Source: Solanum dulcamara (taxonomy: Eukaryota > Streptophyta > Magnoliopsida > Solanales > Solanaceae). Taken from it: a stretch of 64,000 bases of DNA. Where the stretch lies: positions 21,394,597-21,458,596 of the forward strand of contig NC_077242.1 in assembly GCF_947179165.1 (NCBI RefSeq), given 5' to 3'. The notes under the pieces were generated by a model, which was given only the letters and a program-made list of their open reading frames with translations, had not been told where the DNA came from and made no database searches. Made by a program: the position numbers and the translations under genes. The first letter of the stretch is position 1; the number at the start of each line of letters is the position of its first letter. This document shows, in pieces, positions 34,496 through 46,021 of this stretch.

Positions 34496-36171
34496 TTCAT
34501 TTTTTTTCAAGTTCGATTCAATGAACTTAGACAATTTTATGGCCAAGTTCAAAGTCTATATATACCTAATTCTTCAAATTCCCCTGCTATTCAATTCACT
34601 CTTCAAATTTTTCCTAAGGCAAGACTAAGAGATCCTCTCAAAGTTTCTTCTTCAAACTTCAAGTTAGGGTTTCAAATTCATCAAGGTTCCTTTTCAATTC
34701 TAGGTAAATCTTATCAAGGTATGTAGGGATTGATACATGAGTCCCTTTCACCCATGGAGTCCCAAGGTTTTCATTCAAAATCTCATGAATTTTAATTGGG
34801 TTTGTAACCCTAATTTGATGAATTGGATTGAGTTGTTTCAATTATGTTTTTAATCATTATAAATTATCATTATAAGTATGTTTCTACATGAATTACATGA
34901 TTTTAAGTTGAATTATGGATGCCCATGCATAAAGCTATTTCCAATGATGATATTATGAAGTATGATTATGAATTCAATGATTTCAAGGTATTATCGTGGT
35001 TTTCATTCAAATTGACTATGTATATAAATTTTACTCTAAATTCAAGTATGAATTGTGATCATGAATTACAAGTATGTTCAAGTTATGATTTTCATGCAAG
35101 TATGAAGATAGGTGACTTAGGGCCCTATGTGGTGTCCTAGGAACCTCATGATAAGAATTATGCAATTATGATTTGAAATGATGAAAGGTCAATACTCACA
35201 TTGCAATTATGTTATGAAATGAACTATTTTATGAATTTCAAACCTATGATCATGACTATGATATATGTTCATTATGATTTATATGATATGCATGTATTCC
35301 GTGGGATTTGACTTAGCACCGAGCGGATTTGAGGTGGGGGCCCTACCAAAGCCTTAGTAGCAGCCTCAAGTCCCTTAAACTATGTGTCATCGTAGGTTGC
35401 CTTATGGCTTAACTAGTAAATCCACATATAGCATATGTACATGACCCGCCTAGCGGGGTAGAGTCTACCTTGGTAAGTAGATTCCCCTTTTTCTTCGTTG
35501 TATGGGGAGACAATAGAATTCCATGTTATAGCTCGCATGGTCTTATTGTCGGTTATGGTTCCTATTCTGCATAGTTATACACTCATTATGTTACTTTATG
35601 ATTTTCAACTATGTCCCTTAAATGTTTTGATCATTATGGTTTTCTCATGACTTCACTTATCCTTATTCTCATGAACGTTATTCGATCATTGCATCTTATG
35701 ATTTATATTACCCTGTCATGTCCACATACTTAGTACATTCAAACGTACTAACGCATATTTGTTGCCTACATTGTCTCATAATGTAGGGGTTAAGGATCAT
35801 ATCCATACACATGGATAGTTGAGCTTTCTTATTGACGGAGTTATAGTGAGTCCCCACATATCGAGGACTAGTTATGAGTTGTTGTTTCTTACTTCAAAGG
35901 ACTTTGTTATGTTTCATTTTGAGGGTGAGCTAGAGACATGCCTTAGTCCCCACCCGTTTCATTAGTAGAGGCAATTGTTGGACAAAACGTGTAGAGTCTA
36001 TGTAGTCGGATTATATTCTCTTTACGTCTTATGTTAGACTCTTTCTTATGCTATGTTCCACTTTACTTTACATTTTGTATGCTTTATGATATGTCAAGAG
36101 GCTTGGTTGGAGCCCTACGGGATTTCGATCACCGTGTTACGACTAGGCACTAGGTCGGGTCGTGAAACCTT

Positions 36172-36557
36172 TTACCATAATCCTTGACCTTCAATACATT
36201 CTTATCTAGGATCATATCCTCAGTAAGCTGAAGATGTGTTATGTTCTGTCCAATTACCTCCCCCTAGTTTTTCTTTAGCCTATCTCCACCTCCACTAAAA
36301 CTTGTTATAGTCAACCTATCACACCTCTTTACTGGTGCATTTGGGTAACTTCTCTTCACATGTTGGTACCATCTAAACCCCGCTTCCCTCATCTTGTTCA
36401 CCACGGAGGCCACTCTCATCTTGTCATGCATAACTTGATTCTTTATCCTACCTCTCCTAGTGTGCCACACATCTATCTGAGTACCTTCATCTCTACTATC
36501 TTCATCTTCTAGATGTGAGCGTTCCTCACTAGTCAACACTCTTCCCCATACAAGCAA
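36172..36557 (-). pseudogene. RTE-type LINE, 3' end of ORF2
   Basis: The minus-strand frame has blocks typical of the C-terminus of plant RTE-like LINE reverse transcriptase: WHTRRGRIKNQVMHDKMRVA, then VVNKMREAGFRWYQHVKR and APVKRCDRL. Past its stop the homology continues at 36172-36264 (NITHLQLTEDMILDKNV). No catalytic part of RT is present, as expected of a 5'-truncated LINE copy. It directly adjoins the end of gypsy element 3. Confidence 0.8.
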
Positions 36558-39024
36558 TGTGAATCCAATACAAGATCTAGAGTTAGTGGATTCACAATGA
36601 GTGTAATCTTATTATATATATATATGGGTTCTGCAGGTTCAACTAAACCTATCGTTAGCGCTTGCTAGCACTGTTAGTTCCATTGTAAATGATTTCAACT
36701 CATCAATGAGCCAAGTGTTGAGATTCTTAGGAGAGGCTGTGAACCTGAAACAGTAATAGTTCTCTAATCCAATAATCATGTTGTTAGTGTAGCATTTTCA
36801 GTATTACTCTCTCGATTTCCTTGATATTAGGTACTACAAACACAATCTGCACCACCTATGCATGACGACAATCAGAAACTCCATTGCTTCTCTCGTTCAA
36901 CCCTGCAATATATGTTTCCAAATTCTGATACTGCAAATGCCAAAAGTACCATGTGCAGCCAGAAATAATAGTTCTGCATAGTTCTTTAACTACTAACTCC
37001 ACACTTGTATAATATTTCAAATTCTAAGATAGGAAATGTAGCACACTACAAATAATCTGTCTATTGAAAACAGCACTCTACCATAAATTCCATAAAGACA
37101 CAAGGGAATCATCACAGATATTTCAAAGAGCACTCTCTTAGAAGCACCACCTATCACAAATTCTGCAGTGAAAGAATAACTTCTTCAGGAGGAAAGAATG
37201 TAGGGAAGGCATGCAATCATACATCTCATTGAGTAAAAGAGAGAATCCCATGGAATCAGTGGCTGAACCAGGATTTAATACAACGTGATTCAATAAAGTT
37301 AAACCTGGCATTTGAACATTTGAGCTAAAGCAATTTTAGTATAAAGACTAACAGTAGCCAAGAGAAAAAAAGGCTTTTTGAGATGGCCCGTATCAATTCC
37401 TCATGCAATCTACATATTTGGGCATCAAAGAATTTGATAACGAATGAGGAAGATGACTACAAGTAACTTGATGACCTCAATTCACAGTTAACATGGCTCT
37501 CTGACACAAAAAGATGGATGAAACTGATAGGACACCCCAGGTCGAGAAAATTGATGTATAGAGCATACTCAGCAAACGGTTATTCCAACAGGTATCTACT
37601 GCCCACCTGCCCCACCTGCCCCACCATGGTCTGTTGCTTAGCCATTCCATCTGAAACAAACTTGACGGGTATCTTTTCAAAGCAAATGATGCAGCAACAT
37701 AAGATATGTGAATAACTAAGATAATACAGAGCTAAAGTAGTGCATCTTGCAATCATTTATGTCAGTCGCACAGGTTGCTGGATGACAGACAACAGATCAA
37801 GCTGTCAAAGAAAGGGGAAAAGGAAAGAAACAGATCAATGGGGTGAATTGTGCCCAATGCTTTCAAGTAAAAAAGTTTACCTTTTCTCCCAATATGCCTT
37901 GGAGGCTGGAGCTTCCTAAGTTTCTGTTGCCACTTGATCAGTCTCATGTTCACCCTCAGCTGTGCTTACATGAAGCAATAGCTTATCAGGTCTAGAGAAC
38001 GGTGAAATCGTGAAAAGTTTTATCAGAAAAGGAGCCATGAGTTTCTGATAGTCTTGAACTACAAGGAAGATGCCTAATGAATTTCATTTCCACAAATCCT
38101 TTCAAAATCATAGATACCCTATGCAGATCTCTAGCACCAGAATATCTTTATTTTATTGGTAAAAGTAGAAGATATGATGTACCTGATTTGAACTCTGTTT
38201 AAACATAACTACTATTCACTTCACCTACAATTTTAATGAACCTGACTATCTTAAGTGGCAAATTCTCTTTGTCAGGAAGTTAAAACTAATATGAAGATAT
38301 GAACTAGTATCATTTTAAGCATGAGATCAACTCTCTGGAACAATTTATTATACTTTTGCCATTTCAAAATTCAAACTATTACATTAAAGACTTCATATCT
38401 AACTCAAATGCAATAATATGATTCTACTTCATTATCTTATTAGTATATTTTGACAGAAGAAATCCCAGGATAAAATACTTCATAAGAACAAATTTAACAA
38501 ACATATAGTTCAATAAAAAAGATAAGAAATTGACATATTTGCTCCTTTTTTTTATTTTTAAAGTAGCATATTTAATTAAAACTCATAATGCATTCTTTAA
38601 GGAACCACAATTAAGTCCTTGTTCACATTGAAATAACTTCATGGACATTGCATCACAAATAGTTAATATCCCTAGCACCAAAAGGAAATCAAAGAAGACA
38701 AAACAGTAATTCAGATGAAACTTTGAAGTTTGAATGTGGACATCCACAATAATTTTCATCATCACAAAAGGAAACTTGCATCACGCTGATAATATATGCA
38801 CACAGTTTCTTGGCTTGTTCGTGGAACCAATTAGGTTAAGATAAGAATCACAGGTAGGATAAGCAAGTCATCAGGAAAGTTCATATGATAAAAAATTGTA
38901 ATCATCTCCAAAGAGAACAATGAATTATATCCATATGATTTTGAAATACTCATAATAACAAAGAAGAATCAGTAAAATAATTGAATTACATACAAGTATG
39001 GATCACATGTAGGTAAGAACTCAA
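36558..39024. other. Region downstream of the PPR gene, no gene supported
   Basis: Non-repetitive-looking AT-rich sequence. It contains a short (CACCTGCCC)-like repeat at 37602-37624 and small chance ORFs. Because it lies 3' of the minus-strand PPR gene, part of it could be 3' UTR or spliced UTR, but I see no decisive poly(A) or splice signal. Confidence 0.5.
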
Positions 39025-41211
39025 TCACCAGTAGTCACCACAAGAGCAAGTGCCATTCTTGAATCGATGAAACCTGCTGGCATCCCTAACAACAATTTCT
39101 CGTTTAGTAATCATGGCTATCAACTTAATTGCATTGTGGCAATCGTTGCAAATCCTATGACTCTGAACAAGTTGCAGTGAGGTTGAACTTGATGTGATTA
39201 TGAGCCCAAAAGATATTGCCAACTTTTCACTGTGATAATGGGGCGATTTTTGTTCCTGTTCATCTACGTCGGGTAGTAAGGTCTTCCCCCCTGTAACATA
39301 GCCATACTTAGTAGAGATCTCCAGCATAAGCTCATCCACTTTTTCATATATCTCCTTGGTCTGCACATGGCACTTATCTCCAGACAGGAAAACATGTGGT
39401 TGCTTCTTTATTTCTATCCATGTGCATGCAGGCTTTATTCTGAGTCCTTTTCTCTTCAATGTTTGAACAACTGCAGCAGCTTCATCTTGCTTGCCTGAGC
39501 TGTTACAGATATTCAAAAGCATCACGTAATTGCTGAGTTTTTCTGGTTCCATCCCGTAAAGTTTCTCAGCTGCAAATTTTCCTAGCTCAAAATTCTTGTG
39601 GACTCTACAGGCTGTCAGTAAGGCCGCCCACATATTTATAGTAGGCCTAAAAGGAGAATCTCTGATTAATGCAAAAGCTTCATCTAAAAGCCCTTCTCTA
39701 CCCAGTAATTCAATCATACATGCATAGTGCATTGCTCGAGGCTTCACCTTGTAATCTCTATCCATTGATTCAAATATTTCCCACCCATATTCTGATAAAC
39801 CTGAATAGCGACATGCAGATAAAACAGCCAAAAAAGTAACATGATTGGGCATCATTCCTTCGTGAACCATTCGCTCAAAGAGTTTAATAGCCTCAATCCC
39901 TCGGCCATGATTACCATATCCACCAATTAAGGCATTCCAAGAAATAACATTCTTTTGGGGCATCCCCTCAAAAATGTTACGAGCATCTTCTATCCTCCCC
40001 CATTTCATATACAAATCCACTAGTGCTGTATTGGCAACTATATCTAATCCAAATCCATGTCGAACTAGCCCAGCATGAGCTTGTTTAGCATGCTCCAGCG
40101 AGGCTAATCTCGTGCAAACTCTGATAATGATTGAAAATGTGAAGTGATCCATTTTGACACCAGCATCTCGCATCTCATAGTACATACATAAAGCCTCCTC
40201 ACTATAGCCATGGAGAGCGTAACCGGCAATAATCGTATTCCACCCTACTGTGGTCTTCTCTGGCATATTATCAAACACAAACTGAGCATCTTCTATGCTA
40301 CCGCACTTGCTGTACATATCAATTAAAGAACAAGATATAAAACAATTATCGCCTTCCCCCATTTTCAAAGCACTACAATGCAATTGCTGTCCCAAAGAAA
40401 TAACCTCTAATCCAGAAGATGCTCGAATCATCGTCGCAAATATCCGAGGATCAGCAGCAGAATTCTCTTCCCACATCATGAAAAACAACCTAAACGCCTC
40501 CAAATAATCCCCCAAATCCACTAGCCCTCCAACCATTGTATTCCAAGAAATCAAGTTCCTCTCGGGCATATCATCAAATATGCTACGTGCATCTAACATC
40601 ATCCTACATTTGACATGCATAGACAAAACCCTGTTCCATAAATACTGGTCTAATACCAATCCAGAACTAACCATATGATTATGCACCCGCTTAACCCCTC
40701 TAATCGACCTTAACCCAATACAGGCAGTTATCAAAGCATCATACGTGCTACTATCTAACTGACAATCACCTGCACATTGTAACAGGTCAAAAAAATCAAG
40801 CACCTCGTGATACCTTTTATGAAAAACTAGCTTTTCCATTTGAGCACTAATCCCTGAACCTGAACCTGAATCCCCAATTTGGGTTACTTTTGAAATGGTT
40901 TCTTCACTTAAATTTCCCTCCCTCTTGGAAGGTTTCAACATGGGTCTTGGCTTTATAAACCCATGTTCAGAAAGAGAACCTTTGATCTGAGAAAACACGT
41001 TTCTATACCTTTTCTTGCTGAAAAAGGAGCAATTCCCGGAAAGGGGGAGCCTTTCCTGCAGAACATGTGGGTCTGTCAAGAAAGCAGCATACCTACAGCT
41101 GCTCCGTTGCTGATCCAGCGGAAACGATATGTCCATGTTCAGGATTATAGAACACCAAAAGCCGATAAAAGGGTGTTTTGAGAAATCAGCTAAAGTTACA
41201 GTTATCTCCAA
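39025..41211 (-). CDS. EMB3141: Pentatricopeptide repeat protein, PLS-DYW class (At5g50390-like)
   Basis: An intronless 728-codon ORF. PPR motifs run from about residue 155 to 520, for example ISWNTMVGGLVDLGDYLEAF and TTVGWNTIIAGYALHGYSEE. E/E+ motifs follow (NMWAALLTACRVHKN 527-540, CTWIEI 596-601), then a DYW domain (~630-728) with HSE at 660-662, CNDC at 688-691, His715, Cys722, Cys724 and the terminal DYW. Such proteins bind organelle transcripts sequence-specifically, and the DYW domain is the C-to-U deaminase. Overall it resembles Arabidopsis At5g50390 (EMB3141), recalled as a chloroplast-predicted, embryo-essential PPR protein; orthology is inferred. The N-terminus is Ser/Arg/Lys-rich, fitting a transit peptide. 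Met26 (ATG ending at 41136, MDISFPLDQQ) is an alternative and perhaps better start, giving 703 residues. It is the only intact recognised gene here. Confidence 0.95.
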   Translation of the reverse strand: MEITVTLADFSKHPFIGFWCSIILNMDISFPLDQQRSSCRYAAFLTDPHVLQERLPLSGNCSFFSKKRYRNVFSQIKGSLSEHGFIKPRPMLKPSKREGNLSEETISKVTQIGDSGSGSGISAQMEKLVFHKRYHEVLDFFDLLQCAGDCQLDSSTYDALITACIGLRSIRGVKRVHNHMVSSGLVLDQYLWNRVLSMHVKCRMMLDARSIFDDMPERNLISWNTMVGGLVDLGDYLEAFRLFFMMWEENSAADPRIFATMIRASSGLEVISLGQQLHCSALKMGEGDNCFISCSLIDMYSKCGSIEDAQFVFDNMPEKTTVGWNTIIAGYALHGYSEEALCMYYEMRDAGVKMDHFTFSIIIRVCTRLASLEHAKQAHAGLVRHGFGLDIVANTALVDLYMKWGRIEDARNIFEGMPQKNVISWNALIGGYGNHGRGIEAIKLFERMVHEGMMPNHVTFLAVLSACRYSGLSEYGWEIFESMDRDYKVKPRAMHYACMIELLGREGLLDEAFALIRDSPFRPTINMWAALLTACRVHKNFELGKFAAEKLYGMEPEKLSNYVMLLNICNSSGKQDEAAAVVQTLKRKGLRIKPACTWIEIKKQPHVFLSGDKCHVQTKEIYEKVDELMLEISTKYGYVTGGKTLLPDVDEQEQKSPHYHSEKLAISFGLIITSSSTSLQLVQSHRICNDCHNAIKLIAMITKREIVVRDASRFHRFKNGTCSCGDYW

Positions 41212-41876
41212 TTCTTGAATCAGATTTGGAGAAATTGAGCATCAATCAACCATCCCTGGCGTGACAACTCTCTGTCAGTTCAGTGCGTATACAAGTGAAA
41301 TGTGTGAATTTGCTGATCTCCACAACCAACTCTGCAAGAATGTTGGGATGATACAGAAACCTTACAATTGTTTGAGAAGGTAAATTGGTTGTTTTCGGTA
41401 TTTCAAAAGAAGGAAGTCGATATTGGCAGCTTCGGGAAATCCGCCGCTTTTTTTTTTTTTTTGTTCTTTTCTTTTCGCCTTGTTGGTAGAGATGATGTTT
41501 CTCTTCAAAAATATCCTAACCTCCATGGTTTTCAAACTATGGGCTTAGTGAGGAATAAATCGATTGGGCTCATAACCATATTAGCCATTTCAAGAAGAGG
41601 AAATTTCAGAATGGAAAAATTACTTAATTGAAACTGTTTTAAAAAATATTTATTATTTTTAAATATATTTTTATTTTATTATCATTTTTAATAATTACTA
41701 ATAATACTTTAATTAAATAAAATATTATATATATTTTTTTATTTGGGGAAAAGGAAAAGAGCGTCATTATCTCTCTTTCTCTTAGGGCTTTTTCTTCATT
41801 TTTCTAGCTCTCTCTTTCTCTTCTCTTAGGGTTTCTTCATTCTTTTCTTATTCCTTCATTTTTTAATTTATTTCAG
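41212..41876. other. Upstream region of the PPR gene and of the Ulp1-like fragment
   Basis: The space between two divergently oriented coding regions. It holds a T-run (41448-41462), an AT-rich block (41636-41745) and a CT-rich block with repeated CTCTTTCTCTT and CTTAGGG motifs (41777-41840), typical of plant 5' UTRs. No confident TATA box can be assigned. Confidence 0.5.
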
Positions 41877-42319
41877 ATGAAATTCGTAGGTTTTAGGTGC
41901 ACAATTGTAATGGAAGGTCAGAAATCTCTTAGAAGAAGCCTACGAATTCGAATTGTTGATTCAATCGGTGGTAGTGAAGTGAATGTCGGTCCTACTTTTA
42001 ATTTGCGAATTTCTGCAAATCAATCTCCAGAAGAAGCTGGTGGTGACGTTAATCAAAATTTTCAAGCAATGCATGTGAAGAAAAAGGGCGGCAGAAGTAA
42101 AAAAAATCACTGAGTTGAGTTCTAAATCTAAATCGAAAAGAAAACGAATTGATGTTGCATCGACATCTAAGAAAGTTGTTGACAATGATGATGATTTTGA
42201 GGATTTACCTCCTCAATTTTAGTCAAAAAAAGTTAGACCTACAGTTGCTCAGGAGAAGAATCCAAAAACTCAAAATCGATTCTGCAAAAATACGATTCTG
42301 CCGGAGAGTCTATATCCGG
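41877..42319 (+). pseudogene. N-terminal exon of a Ulp1-like (transposon-type) gene, broken
   Basis: A start at 41877 (or internal Met at 41910) opens a basic, Ser-rich N-terminus (QKSLRRSLRIRIVDS) that runs to a run of eight A (~42100), where the frame stops. One base over, the frame continues with ELSSKSKSKRKRIDVASTSK and an acidic stretch, then a TAG near 42221, and ends at a good donor CCG|GTATGT (42319/42320). Low-complexity charged N-termini of this kind occur in plant Ulp1-like proteins. Assignment to the same gene as 43560-44048 is by context and order. Confidence 0.5.
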
Positions 42320-42559
42320 TATGTCATTCTACCAACACATTATTTAACTGATAGCATTTTAAATTTTTATGTGTATTTTCTTAGTTTGTTGTTGTTTCGA
42401 ACTTGTGTGCTAGATGTTAAAGAAAAAAATTGTTTATTTGATAATTTTATTATAGTCTAAATTTATTTGCTCAAGTTTATTATATTAGTGATTATTGGGA
42501 GTTTTTTCAGGAATTGTTAGATCTTTTGTATTGCAATTTGTTTATTTTTTAAATAAATA

Positions 42560-42890
42560 AATATAAATGAATTAAACTTTGAACTAAAATGTATTACACA
42601 TACATTAAAGTTGAATTAGAAGAGAAAATAAAATGTGTAGTTAATTGAAAAAAAAATCAGTGATCTGTACACCACAAAAATGAATTAAACTTTGAACTAA
42701 AATGTGTATTACACACACATTAAAGTTGAATTAGAAGAGAATTAAAGACGAATGAAACCTATAGCTAATGAAAAAAGTCTTCAATGATCTGTACACCACA
42801 AAAATGAATTAAACTTTGAACTAAAATGTGTATTACACACACATTAAAGTTGAATTAGAAGAGAATTAGAGGCATTGATCTGTAAAGAAC
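42560..42890 (+). repeat. Short tandem array (about 2.5 copies, period ~112-124)
   Basis: AATGAATTAAACTTTGAAC recurs at about 42567, 42679 and 42803, each time followed by an ACTAAAATGTGTATTACAC and a TTAAAGTTGAATTAGAAGAG block. The same blocks return at 45080-45390, on the other side of the Ulp1-like exons. Confidence 0.8.
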
Positions 42891-43559
42891 AAAAGTAATT
42901 TTTTTTGTTTATTTTATACTTTCATGATAGTCTATTTTATTTTAATTTGTGTATTATGCTTATGTAGTCTTGACTGTGTAGGCATTTGTTCCGCATTAAA
43001 CAAATCCTAACTATCTTGTTGTTTTGAAATCAGGTTGTTGTATCTTTCTACATTTTCCTGTGTACCAATTGCTATCTTTTCTATGTTATGATACAATCAC
43101 TAAATTCTAACAAATATTAAGATGATTTCTGGATAAGTTCTGTCTTATCCTTGATTGATGAATGCTAATATTATCATTTAGTTGTTTGCTTGGTGAGATT
43201 TGTATGAAGCTGGATAGTAATTCCTGTTTCTCTGGCTGAATGTGCTTAGTTTCTTGGTTAAAGGCAAATCTGTTCCTTATTATCATTTTTTTTTCATAAA
43301 ATGATTGAGTTGGATATTTTCGTTTTGATAGATATATTGGTAGGTTAGATTAGAACCAGATTAGAGGCATGTCCTGAACAGAACTTTATAACATGTCTAT
43401 ACTTTTATTGAACTAATCAAGAAACAATATTCTAAACTTCAGTTAAGAGTATTAGGAAGAAACCAAGGAAGAGTAAGAAAGATTTATAGCTGACATGCCA
43501 GTTTAGAATAGATTCCAGCGATCTTCAAGTCAACAACAGAGGCGAAAACTTGCTCTTCT

Positions 43560-44048
43560 TCATAGTCATAGTTGGGTAGAGGGGGGGCGAATTGTTGAAA
43601 GGTCTTTGAAGGTGTATGATTCATTTCTGGCTAGAGGGGGAGGGGCGAATTTTCTGACTCAAAATGCTGCTGGCATGATTTCATCGGTTTTACCACACTA
43701 CTTGAGTGTGGTCAAGTTCTATGATAAGCGTCCTGAATTGAAGAAATCACCTAAATATAATGAAAAAAATGAGTTTGAGCTCATTGAATCTAAGTTCATA
43801 ACTGAAGGGATTTCTATACAACAAGAAGATTCATTGTAAGTTTAATTGTTTATCAAATAAATACTATCCTTTGTATTGATCTTATTAAACTCAATAGTAT
43901 TTTTATAATGATTTTATATTTTAAATTTTATAGAGACTGTGGAGTTTTTTTGGCTGTATTTGCGAAGTTAGTGAGCAATGGTCAGCATATTGCAAATCAA
44001 CAACTAAGTGCAGACAGTCTCCAAAAGAGGTTTGGGGCTCTACTATGA
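43560..44048 (+). pseudogene. C48 (Ulp1/SENP-like) peptidase C-terminal exons, broken
   Basis: The first exon frame reads GRIVERSLKVYDSFLARGGG, then SSVLPHYLSVVKFYDKRPEL and GISIQQEDSL. It ends in a canonical donor (TT|GTAAG, 43835/43836). A 98-base intron ends TTTATAG at 43933. The next exon continues in phase as L-DCGVFLAVFAKLVSNGQH, with the catalytic Cys in DCG, and stops at TGA (44046-44048) where relatives usually have Trp. Ulp1 peptidases cleave SUMO-like proteins; in plants many copies ride on Mutator-type or other transposons. The catalytic His region (HWVL) is not visible upstream, so this is a remnant. Confidence 0.72.
43836..43933 (+). other. Intron of the Ulp1-like remnant
   Basis: A GTAAG...ATAG interval of 98 AT-rich bases. 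Removal joins TT to A to make the Leu codon before DCGVF and keeps the peptidase reading frame, which supports a real spliced intron. Confidence 0.75.
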
Positions 44049-44217
44049 GAATATGCAGTGAAGAAGCAAAATAGTAACCTTCAAAATGAAGAAGAAAGAC
44101 TACATAAATAAATAAATGTAGTTATATTAGTTAAAATGTCTATGAAAATTATGTTGTCTAAAAACAATTTATACCTGATGTATTAGTTATGTTTTGAAGA
44201 TTGTTTTCAGTAGTATC

Positions 44218-45070
44218 TTTTTTAAGATGATTTTTGTTCATGTAAAATACACTTTTAATATAATTTTTTGTTCATGTAAAATATATCTTCTTCTTTTTTT
44301 ATAATGCAAAATATAGCTATGTTAATGTTAAAGTGTTTCAGTAGTGTTATCAAACTGAAACCTACATTATGAATCAAACTTGAATAAAAAATGAATTACA
44401 TACATATTAAAATTTATAATGCAATACATAGCTATCTTTTTAAAGATGATTTTTGTTCATGTAAAACACACTTTTATTATAGTTTTTTGTTCATGTAAAA
44501 CATATCTTTTTTTTATAATGCAATACATAGATACTTTAATGTTAAAGTGTTTCAGTAGTGTTATCAAACTGAAACCTGCATTATGAATTAAACTTGAATG
44601 AAAAATGAATTACATACATATTAAAATTTATAATGCAATACATAGCTATCTTATTAAAGATAATTTTTGTTCATGTAAAATACACTTTTAATATAGTTTT
44701 TTGTTCATGTAAAATATATCTTTTTTTTATAATGCAATACATAGTTACGTTAATGTTAAAGTGTTTCAGTAGTGTTATCAAACTGAAACTTGCATTATGA
44801 ATTAAACTTGAATGAAAAATGAATTAAACTTGAATGAAAAATGACTTACATACATATTAAAGTTTATAATACAATACATAACTATCTTTTTTAAGATGAT
44901 TTTTGTTCATGTAAAATACACTTTTAATATAGTTTTTTGTTCATGTAAAATATATCTTTTTTTTATAATGCAATACATAGTTAGGTTAATGTTAAAGTGT
45001 TTCAGTAGTGTTATTAAACTGAAACCTGCATTATGAATTAAACTTGAATAAAAAATAAATTAAACTTGAA
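44218..45070 (+). repeat. Tandem repeat array, four copies of ~214-236 bp
   Basis: TTAATGTTAAAGTGTTTCAG recurs at about 44322, 44536, 44750 and 44986. Each copy also has GATGATTTTTGTTCATGTAA and a GTGTTATCAAACTGAAACC block. Copies differ by small indels and substitutions. The array begins shortly after the Ulp1-like stop codon. Confidence 0.88.
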
Positions 45071-45079
45071 TGAAAAATG

Positions 45080-45390
45080 AATTACATATATATTAAAGTT
45101 GAATTAGAAGAGAATTCGACACGAATGAAAAGTGTAGCTAAGGAAAAAACCTTCAGTGATCTATAGAAACACAAAATTAAATTAAACTTGAACTAAAAAA
45201 AATTACATACATACTAAAGTTGAATTAGAAGAGAATTAGACACGAATGAAAAATGTAGCTATTGAAAAAGCCTCTAGTAATCCATAGAACACAAAAATGA
45301 ATTAGACTTGAACTAAAAATGAATTACATACACACTAAAGTTGAATTAAAAGAGAATATTGAAAAAGCCTCCATGTGCTTTTGAAAAAGA
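45080..45390 (+). repeat. Degenerate copies of the 42.6-kb repeat
   Basis: TTAAAGTTGAATTAGAAGAG, CACGAATGAAAA and TGAATTAGACTTGAACTA blocks repeat about three times at ~110-base spacing, as at 42560-42890. Their presence on both sides suggests the Ulp1-like exons sit inside one repeat-bounded unit. Confidence 0.75.
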
Positions 45391-46021
45391 AGAGAATTAG
45401 CTATTGAAAAAGCCTCCAGTATTCCAGGTGCTTTCATCTGGGAGGGGATTCAAGTAAAACTGATATGCAATCTAATTCAAACCTTCAAACAATTAAACAT
45501 TCAACCATTCAAACATTTATGTAATCACAGATCTCTACTTAGAAATCACAATATTCTTCAATTGATTCAAATCTGCATTTACCTAAATTTTGTCATTCTT
45601 CTGCAATAACCACCGAATACACATCACTTAATTTCAAAATTAAAGTATTAATGTTGTAGAAAGTCGTGGTTAAGAAGCTATAAAGGTAAGTATTGCCCTA
45701 ATTTTGGAAAAAAAATATGGGTGAGAAGATTGGAGAAAATATTGGTGTAGCAAATTTGGAGAGAAACAGGGGAAGAGAAAATAGCGGGTGAGAATTTTAG
45801 AAGAGTAAGAACCGTACTTAATTTAATTCAAATAATTTGCTATATATGGTTAAAATACTTATGTTTCTCTATTTGGTAAATATTTTTTGAATATTGTATA
45901 TTTAGGTGATTTCTGCTTTCATAATTACATAATATTAGATCCAAATTGGGCCTTTTTAATTATACTTCGACTAATTACAAATCATAGCTATATTATTGTT
46001 AGAATTTTTGCTTAACTAATA
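45391..46021. other. AT-rich intergenic sequence, no gene seen
   Basis: Low-complexity AT-rich DNA with no ORF. It may contain the far end of the transposon that carried the Ulp1-like fragment, but I could not identify terminal inverted repeats. Confidence 0.5.

Larger units (their letters stand above)
22227..36167 (+). mobile_element. Ty3/gypsy LTR retrotransposon 3 with two nested solo LTRs
   Basis: The plus-strand element spans 13.9 kb, of which about 9.4 kb is its own after removing two inserted solo LTRs and their TSDs. The order is 5' LTR, primer site, gag (split), protease, RT, RNase H, integrase with chromodomain-like tail, polypurine tract, and 3' LTR (split). It is closely related to element 1 in gag, pol and LTR. 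The LTR ends have drifted: TATAAGGC at the left instead of TGTAAGGC, and TGAAA at the right instead of TGACA. I could not match a TSD at its outer flanks (CATTA against CCTTT). Confidence 0.93.
31838..36167 (+). repeat. 3' LTR of element 3, split by a solo LTR
   Basis: The LTR runs 31838-32381 and 34491-36167. It matches 22227-24406 on both sides of the insertion: TTTAATGAAGGGTAAT and TTTTTCCAAGTTC in the 5' LTR are separated here by the inserted element. Its end TGAAA replaces the TGACA of the 5' LTR. The same ACGACTCGT-type motif cluster is present in its first part. Confidence 0.92.

Noticed and set aside
22222..36172. A 5-bp TSD around gypsy element 3
   Set aside because: The flanking pentamers (CATTA and CCTTT) do not match and both LTR termini are mutated, so no TSD is claimed.
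40295..41181. Plus-strand ORFs antisense to the PPR gene
   Set aside because: Short, no motif, and fully explained by the strong minus-strand coding frame.
41640..46020. Terminal inverted repeats making the Ulp1-like region a defined Mutator-type element
   Set aside because: I searched both edges by eye and found only generic AT-rich similarity; no convincing pair of ends or 9-bp duplication.
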